DNA of 40,914 nucleotides from JOPF133 sp052144935 (lineage in GTDB: Bacteria > Acidobacteriota > Terriglobia > Bryobacterales > Bryobacteraceae). The DNA is taken from contig JBKQPR010000170.1 in the NCBI GenBank assembly GCA_052144935.1, forward strand, positions 1 through 40,914. The letters run 5' to 3'. The notes below the pieces were generated by a model. That model saw nothing but the letters and a program-made list of their open reading frames with translations. It was not told the origin of the DNA and ran no database searches. The translations under genes and the position numbers were made by a program. Shown one piece after another: positions 36,260 through 40,914 of the stretch. Each line of letters begins with the position of its first letter. Positions within the stretch are counted from its first letter, which is position 1.

Positions 36260-37810
36260 ATGCTGCATAAGCGCGACCTCCGCCAGATTTCGCGCGGCCT
36301 GCGCTTCCGCCTCACCGCCAGCTACGCCCTGTTCTTCACGCTCCTCCTGATCGGTGTGGCACTGCTCTTCCGCGAGCGCCTTGACAGCACTCTGCGGGCT
36401 GAAGAGGACCAGGCGCTCAAAGACCAGTGGGCCGCCATGAAAGGCTATCTCCGCATCGAGAAGAAGCACGAGATCGACCCGGATGAGCGGGCCATGTGGT
36501 ACTACGATACCGAAGACCCCGACGAAACCCGCATTGTTCTGAATATCAAAAGCATCTACCTGATTGCCGACGCCGCCGGCAAAGTGATCCTCGATGAAGA
36601 CGATCAGCCGGCCGTTTCGCCCGGCTACAAGGAGAACGTGGGGATCGATTCGCCGACGAGCATTCAGGCTCACATCAACGAAGTGCTGGCCTGCAAGTGC
36701 GCCCAGACCTGGTGGGCCAACACCTGGAACGCCGACGGCGAAGGGTTCAAGACCCGTTCCGGCATCGTATGGGACCAGAAGCACCAGTTGCCGTACTACG
36801 TGGCCTTGGGCACGCCGCTTTCCCAGTATGCCAAGATCCTGCGCGGGTTCACCTGGATTTTCATCCTGGTCATTCCCGGTTCGCTGATTCTAGGCACTGC
36901 GCTCGGCTGGTTCATGGCGGGCCGCGCGCTCACTCCCGTGCGCGACGTGGCCCAGGCCGCCCAACGCATCTCCGGGTCCAATTTGAGCCTGCGCATTCCC
37001 ACTCGCCAGGCGGGCGACGAGCTCGATTACCTGATCCTCACTTTCAACCGCATGATTGAGCGCCTGGAGGCCAGCTTCCAGCAGATGAAACAATTCTCCA
37101 CCGACGTTTCCCACGAGCTGCGCACGCCCATCACCGCCATTCGCGGCCAGCTCGAAGTAGCGCTGTTCACGGCTCAAACTACCGAGCAGTATCGCGAGGC
37201 CATGTTCAACGCGTTGCAGGATATCGATCGCCTCTCGCAAATCGTGCGCGCCTTGCTGCTGCTCTCCCAGGCCGAATCGGGCCAACTGGTTTTGCAAAAA
37301 TCGCGGCTCAACCTTTGCGAGGTCGTGAGCGACCTGGTGGATCAATTTCAAATTCCGGCCGAAGAGGCCGGCGTGCGGCTGCGCGCGCAGCTTCCCGCCG
37401 AATGTCCCGCCGAGGTGGACCGCGTGCAGGTCGAGCGCATGATCACGAACCTGCTCTCCAACGCCATCAAGTTCACGCCCAGGGGAGGCGAGGTGCGCAT
37501 GTCGATCGAAACCTGGCCCGAGCGGATCGATCTCGTTGTCGAGGATACCGGGCCCGGCATCGCCACCGAGCATTTGCCCCACATCTTTGACCGCTTCTAT
37601 CGCGTTCCGGGTTCGGGCACCGCACCCACACCCGAGCAGGGCCTCGGGCTGGGATTGAGCTTCGTCGCCTGGATCGCCAAGGCCCACGAGGCCACCATCA
37701 ACGTGGACAGCACGCCCGGAAAGGGCACGCGCTTCACCATCAGCCTTCCTGCGCCGGGATCGGGATCCGACAGCATGGAATTGTCCGGGCAGCCGGTCGC
37801 ACGCGCGTAG
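36260..37810 (+). CDS. Two-component sensor histidine kinase (HisKA type)
   Basis: A 516-residue inner membrane kinase. Span 1 is at about 17-37, a periplasmic region of about 160 residues follows, and span 2 at about 198-217 is followed by HAMP (FMAGRALTPVRDVAQAA...). The DHp helix is FSTDVSHELRTPITAIRGQL with His285. The ATPase shows the N box (NLLSNAIKFTPRGGEV), G1 (VEDTGPGIA), F box (IFDRFYRV) and G2 (GLGLGLSFV). It follows the regulator by three bases and would phosphorylate it. Overall it is of the CusS-like heavy-metal kinase subclass, but the periplasmic region shows no His-rich metal site I can point to. The signal is unknown. Confidence 0.94.
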   Translation: MLHKRDLRQISRGLRFRLTASYALFFTLLLIGVALLFRERLDSTLRAEEDQALKDQWAAMKGYLRIEKKHEIDPDERAMWYYDTEDPDETRIVLNIKSIYLIADAAGKVILDEDDQPAVSPGYKENVGIDSPTSIQAHINEVLACKCAQTWWANTWNADGEGFKTRSGIVWDQKHQLPYYVALGTPLSQYAKILRGFTWIFILVIPGSLILGTALGWFMAGRALTPVRDVAQAAQRISGSNLSLRIPTRQAGDELDYLILTFNRMIERLEASFQQMKQFSTDVSHELRTPITAIRGQLEVALFTAQTTEQYREAMFNALQDIDRLSQIVRALLLLSQAESGQLVLQKSRLNLCEVVSDLVDQFQIPAEEAGVRLRAQLPAECPAEVDRVQVERMITNLLSNAIKFTPRGGEVRMSIETWPERIDLVVEDTGPGIATEHLPHIFDRFYRVPGSGTAPTPEQGLGLGLSFVAWIAKAHEATINVDSTPGKGTRFTISLPAPGSGSDSMELSGQPVARA

Positions 37811-37917
37811 CCGCCACCATGGGCCGAAATTCGTATTTCCCGGCCAGTGCTTCTGCCAAGCCGTCGTATCGGATGTGTGAAGGCCGGCGTACCGGTGTTC
37901 GAAACGCGGAGTAATGC

Positions 37918-38225
37918 ATGCGTATCGCTGCCTTTTGCCGGTTCGTCTGCCCCGTTGCCACCGCGCTGACGGTTCACGCCGCCGTTACGCTGGATTCGCC
38001 GCGCGACTACCAGGTGTTCCAGCGGTCCTCCGTCGAAACGGTGCCGTGACGGTCCGCGGCAGCGCCGATGCGCCGTGCGCCGGCTGTTGCCGAGAGGTTT
38101 GGCTCGGGCTCAGTTGCTCCGGGTCGAGTTTGGGAGCGGCTGGCGCTCGGCGCTCCAAGCCGGCGCCCGCCGTGCCCGCTGCGCCCGCGCGAGTTTTCCC
38201 CGGCATTCCGCGCTATGACATATAA
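37918..38225 (+). pseudogene. Broken start of a secreted protein gene
   Basis: ATG at 37918 has GGAG eight bases upstream and begins a signal peptide (MRIAAFCRFVCPVATALTVH) followed by LDSPRDYQVFQRSSVETVP and a stop at 38047. LxxxRDYQVFQR is the usual opening of a family of secreted acidobacterial/planctomycete carbohydrate-active proteins. A neighbouring plus frame goes on with GAVTVRGSADAPCAG, the expected next strand, then decays to 38225. So one frameshift plus loss of the rest of the gene is the simplest reading. Only about 100 residues of the original remain. Confidence 0.55.
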
Positions 38226-38226
38226 T
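38221..38226 (+). promoter_or_regulatory. Consensus -10 box TATAAT before the oxidoreductase gene
   Basis: TATAAT is a perfect -10 match, 33 bases before the ATG at 38260, giving a leader of about 25 nt that holds a GAGGAG (38233-38238). No good -35 lies at 16-18 bases upstream. Confidence 0.5.
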
Positions 38227-38259
38227 CGCCGGTGAGGAGTCGCCTTTAACCGGCACGTC

Positions 38260-39405
38260 ATGAAACCAGAGACCACGCGTCGCAATTTCTTATCCGCCAC
38301 GGCGGCAGCCGCCAGCGCATTCACCATCGTGGCTCCGCAATCGGTGCGGGGTTCGCAGGCCAATTCGCAAGTCACTGTGGGTCTGATCGGCTGCGGTGGC
38401 CGCGGTTCGTTCGACGCCGGCATCGTCAACGCCGATCCACGCGCCAAAGTAATGGCGCTCTGCGATAAGTTTCCGGATCAATTCGATAAGTCCGAGACCA
38501 CCATCAAGTCGCAAAACACGCGCAAGTACACGGATTTCGAGAAACTGCTCGCCGCGCCCGATATCGATGCAGTGTTTATCGCCACGCCGCCGTTCGAGCA
38601 TCCGCGCATGCTGGAAGCGGCCATTCAGGCAAAGAAGCACATCTATTGCGAAAAGCCGATCGGCGTGGACGTGGAAGGTGTCAAGCGGGCCATGGCGGCC
38701 GGCAGGAAGGCCGACAAAACGAAAACCATCTTCGTGGGTTTCCAGCAGCGCTACGGCCCCGAGTACCTGGAAGCGTACAAGCGCATCCGGAACGGCGATA
38801 TCGGCGAACTCGCCAATGCGCGCGCCTTCTGGATCTCGAGCGACCCGTTCACCCGTAAGCCATACGACGCCACGGTGGAGAAACTGCGAAACTGGTTCGC
38901 CTATCATGAATATTCCGGCGACATCATCGTCGAGCAGGACTGTCACAACCTGGACGTGCTGCACTGGTTCCTGGGTGGGCTGCCGGTTTCGGCGGTGGGC
39001 CGCGGGAACAAGAAAGTGCGCAAGGATATGGACATCCTCGACAACCTGACCGTAATCTACCAATGGCCCAATGGCTTCTTCGTGAACTTCGAGGCAAACC
39101 AGTTGACTCCGCGTGGTTTCAGCAAGGTGGGCGAGGAGTTTACCGGAACCAAGGGGTCCATCGCGACCTCCCGCGCGCGGATGACGCACTATAAAGGACC
39201 GGGGAACTCGGAAGACATGCCCACGAAGCGCGACATCACGATCGACGAGATCGAGGCGTTTCTGACGCGTATTGTGAACAACGACCCGGACAACGTGGTG
39301 GAGCGGTCCGCCCTCAGCACGTGCATCGCGCTGCTCGGGCGGGCGGCCATTTACACCGGCCGCGAAGCCACCTGGAAAGGCGACATCGGAATCGCGGCCG
39401 GCTAG
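38260..39405 (+). CDS. Tat-exported Gfo/Idh/MocA-family oxidoreductase
   Basis: A 381-residue NAD(P)-dependent oxidoreductase. The twin-arginine signal TTRRNFLSATAAAASAF precedes the Rossmann start VGLIGCGGRGSF. The family motif CEKPIG (about 128-133) holds the catalytic Lys, and the C-terminal sheet domain includes DIIVEQDCHNLDVLHWFLGG, with a likely His/Asp acting on the sugar. Such Tat-exported MocA proteins occur in large numbers in soil acidobacteria and planctomycetes and oxidise or modify sugars outside the cytoplasm. The substrate is unknown. A TATAAT box is placed for it; no partner gene is adjacent. Confidence 0.93.
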   Translation: MKPETTRRNFLSATAAAASAFTIVAPQSVRGSQANSQVTVGLIGCGGRGSFDAGIVNADPRAKVMALCDKFPDQFDKSETTIKSQNTRKYTDFEKLLAAPDIDAVFIATPPFEHPRMLEAAIQAKKHIYCEKPIGVDVEGVKRAMAAGRKADKTKTIFVGFQQRYGPEYLEAYKRIRNGDIGELANARAFWISSDPFTRKPYDATVEKLRNWFAYHEYSGDIIVEQDCHNLDVLHWFLGGLPVSAVGRGNKKVRKDMDILDNLTVIYQWPNGFFVNFEANQLTPRGFSKVGEEFTGTKGSIATSRARMTHYKGPGNSEDMPTKRDITIDEIEAFLTRIVNNDPDNVVERSALSTCIALLGRAAIYTGREATWKGDIGIAAG

Positions 39406-39445
39406 ATTTTCGGGACGTGTGATGTTGTGCTGTTGCCGTGAACCA

Positions 39446-39463
39446 CGGCTCCGATCGGAGCCG
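39446..39463. other. Perfect 18-bp palindrome after the oxidoreductase gene
   Basis: CGGCTCCGATCGGAGCCG lies 41 bp after the stop of the oxidoreductase gene. It can form a 7-bp stem with a GATC loop. No T-run follows, so a terminator role is only possible. Confidence 0.4.
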
Positions 39464-39551
39464 GACCGCAGGGGCACCGGGCCCGGGGGGCGCCCCGCAA
39501 GCGGTTTCGGATTAGGCCCTTTGGGGCGAAGCCCGACAAATTCTTTGTCGA

Positions 39552-40715
39552 TCAGGCAGCCACTCCGAGTTCTTGCAGGATGCCCGCCATGCCGACGCGG
39601 ACGGTTTCGTAGTGACGGTCCAGCGCCGTCGGGTTCTGTGACCCGCGGGGGGGCCGGGTTTCCTGGGCGGCGGCTAGCAATGGGCGGATTGCTTTCTCCC
39701 GAAGAACCACCAAGGCGGCGATGGCCTTCAGTCCTGCCTGAGTCGCTCGGTAGGCGCCACTGGCTGCGGGGCCGGCCCGCGCGACTTGATCCGCCAGTTC
39801 TGAAGAGGTGAACCCGTTGGGGCGCCAGGATAAGGCCAGGACCGCCTCGGCGACGCGGCGCATCCGGGCTTTGTTGAAGTCGATGCCACCTACTTTCGCC
39901 TTGCCTACCTGGGATGGTTCCGGCAGCCGCTCCAGCATGTCGTCCGGGATGAAGCATTGGTTGATACAGGACAGTGATTGCATGAATCGCTCCAGGATGC
40001 CCTTCAACTCCGCAATGATCCGAGGGAACTTCTCCAGCGATCGACCGCAGTCCAATTCAGCGACGTTGTGCGCCATGGCCTCGATGCGAAGTACGCGTTC
40101 GCCTTTGGTATAGATCTTTAACGTCAACTTGCCGCAATGCAGCCGGAAGATCGTCAAATCATACGTAGGTTTCTCGACCGTCACTTCCCACTCGGCAGAT
40201 TTTCGTTTTCTGGTGCGATACCTCGGCCGGCGCCGATAGCCGAGAATCGTCTTGATCGTGTCCAAATCCAACGCCGTCCGGCTGCGGTCGATCAACGTTT
40301 GGAAGACTTGATCCATCCGACCGCCCAACTCGAACAGCAGATTCCGGCTGTACTCGACCTGGTAATTGGAATACTGATACCGGAACCCACTCTTTTGCTG
40401 CTCTTCCAAATCCAGAGCGAAGCACAGGCAACTAGAATAGATCCAACGCTCACAGACTTGGCTCAACCGCCCTATCGCCGATTCCTCGGACAAGGTGTCT
40501 GCGATCTTCGCCAAGCCTGCGGCGTCAGCTATATGAGTAAAACAGTTTCCCTCCTTTGTAAAGCCGATCCCGGCCTTCTGCGCCTGACAGGCAACGTATT
40601 CATGCCCGTTGCATATGATCTGAGCAGGAAAAGGAGGGTGGCCGCTGATCTTGATCGTCACGGGGCCCCAGTCGGGGTCCAGGATGTGAAAAGAATAATG
40701 ATTCACATAGGGCAT
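39552..40715 (-). CDS. Conserved-looking hypothetical protein of unknown family
   Basis: A 387-residue protein I do not recognise by function. The N-terminus (MPYVNHYSFHILDPDWGPVT, then IKISGHPPFPAQIICNGHEY) is well-structured and looks conserved. The middle is rich in charged and aromatic residues (CERWIYSSCLCFALDLEEQQ; a basic run RRRPRYRTRKRKSAEW), which could bind nucleic acid. The C-terminal 100 residues are helical (MRRVAEAVLALSWRPNGFTS). There is no signal peptide, so it is cytoplasmic. Its codons and base composition look lower in GC than the neighbours, which suggests later acquisition. The frame is open to a TTG at 40829 and beyond; I chose the ATG at 40715 because conserved-looking sequence starts there. 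Confidence 0.6.
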   Translation of the reverse strand: MPYVNHYSFHILDPDWGPVTIKISGHPPFPAQIICNGHEYVACQAQKAGIGFTKEGNCFTHIADAAGLAKIADTLSEESAIGRLSQVCERWIYSSCLCFALDLEEQQKSGFRYQYSNYQVEYSRNLLFELGGRMDQVFQTLIDRSRTALDLDTIKTILGYRRRPRYRTRKRKSAEWEVTVEKPTYDLTIFRLHCGKLTLKIYTKGERVLRIEAMAHNVAELDCGRSLEKFPRIIAELKGILERFMQSLSCINQCFIPDDMLERLPEPSQVGKAKVGGIDFNKARMRRVAEAVLALSWRPNGFTSSELADQVARAGPAASGAYRATQAGLKAIAALVVLREKAIRPLLAAAQETRPPRGSQNPTALDRHYETVRVGMAGILQELGVAA

Positions 40716-40793
40716 GGGTTTCTTGCGTTCCAGATGATGCTGCTTCCCACTCACAGTTGCTTCCCATACCGGCGCAGGCGCTTTCCTCACTAG

Positions 40794-40914
40794 CGGGAGT
40801 TTACAAGATATAGCGGAACGGATGAGCAAGTCACGGCTGTAGAACGAGTTGCCGGTAGTGTCTGGTATGACCTAACGAGGTTGTGGGATGTATCGCTGAA
40901 GATCAAGAAGGGCG
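40794..40914 (+). CDS. Possible partial gene running off the right edge
   Basis: After a TAG at 40791 the plus frame is open to the window end and reads like protein: EFTRYSGTDEQVTAVERVAG, then SVWYDLTRLWDVSLKIKK. There is no ATG or GTG in it, only a TTG near 40881, so it may be the remnant of an older gene or a start beyond what I can judge. Family not recognised. Confidence 0.25.

Overview
The window looks like a chromosome segment of an acidobacterium of the Solibacter/Bryobacter type (Acidobacteriota, Bryobacterales). The support is gene content: a TIGR03435 protein, an SBBP-repeat protein ending in a TIGR03437-like domain, a second SBBP protein with C-terminal Ig-like repeats, a TIGR02999-type ECF sigma factor next to a serine/threonine kinase, and many exported carbohydrate-active proteins. 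The DNA is GC-rich. This taxonomic call rests on recognition of families, not on a search.

Layout. 1-2800: a serine/threonine kinase cut at its C-terminus by what looks like the end of an IS21-like element, a small exported HExxH protein, and a divergent ECF sigma factor. 3033-6474: a signalling cluster with a NarL-type histidine kinase, two receiver-only proteins without a DNA-binding domain (one lacks the phospho-acceptor Asp), a small basic protein and a third lone receiver. 6588-14384: exported enzymes and surface proteins: an M28 peptidase, an SGNH esterase translationally coupled to a GH172/DUF2961 protein, a TIGR03435 protein, a beta-propeller protein, and two paralogous 106-107-residue secreted proteins with the same Shine-Dalgarno leader. 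22613-14629 (minus strand): five tightly packed genes (S55 peptidase, large propeller/fibronectin-like protein, DinB, GH65/GH95-like hydrolase, YihY/BrkB membrane protein) with 4-bp overlaps or gaps of 4-6 bp. 22617-24660: tandem ~200-bp repeats, a second dispersed repeat, and a probably frameshifted membrane protein. 24664-35208: an SBBP/TIGR03437 protein, carB and carA on the minus strand, and an 1133-residue SBBP protein. 35528-37810: an OmpR-type regulator and its sensor kinase. 37918-40914: a broken secreted-protein gene, a Tat-exported Gfo/Idh/MocA oxidoreductase, and a lower-GC gene of unknown family.

Working together. carA and carB make carbamoyl phosphate for pyrimidine and arginine synthesis. 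The exported hydrolases, esterase and oxidoreductase fit a soil heterotroph degrading polysaccharide and peptide. The two-component genes form one conventional pair (35528-37810) and one unconventional cluster without an obvious transcriptional output.

Most notable structure. (1) Short DNA repeats have become part of N-terminal or internal coding sequence in three exported proteins: a 45-bp palindromic repeat between start codon and signal core (20575-20830), an 18-bp Pro/Ala repeat inside a catalytic domain (16199-16398), and a 21-bp repeat that makes up the signal-peptide core (31881-31925). (2) Five genes have a TANNNT/TACAAC box ending 6-7 nt before the start codon, which suggests leaderless transcripts. 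(3) A tandem ~200-bp repeat abuts the five-gene operon and supplies its candidate -10 box. I found no CRISPR array, tRNA or rRNA.
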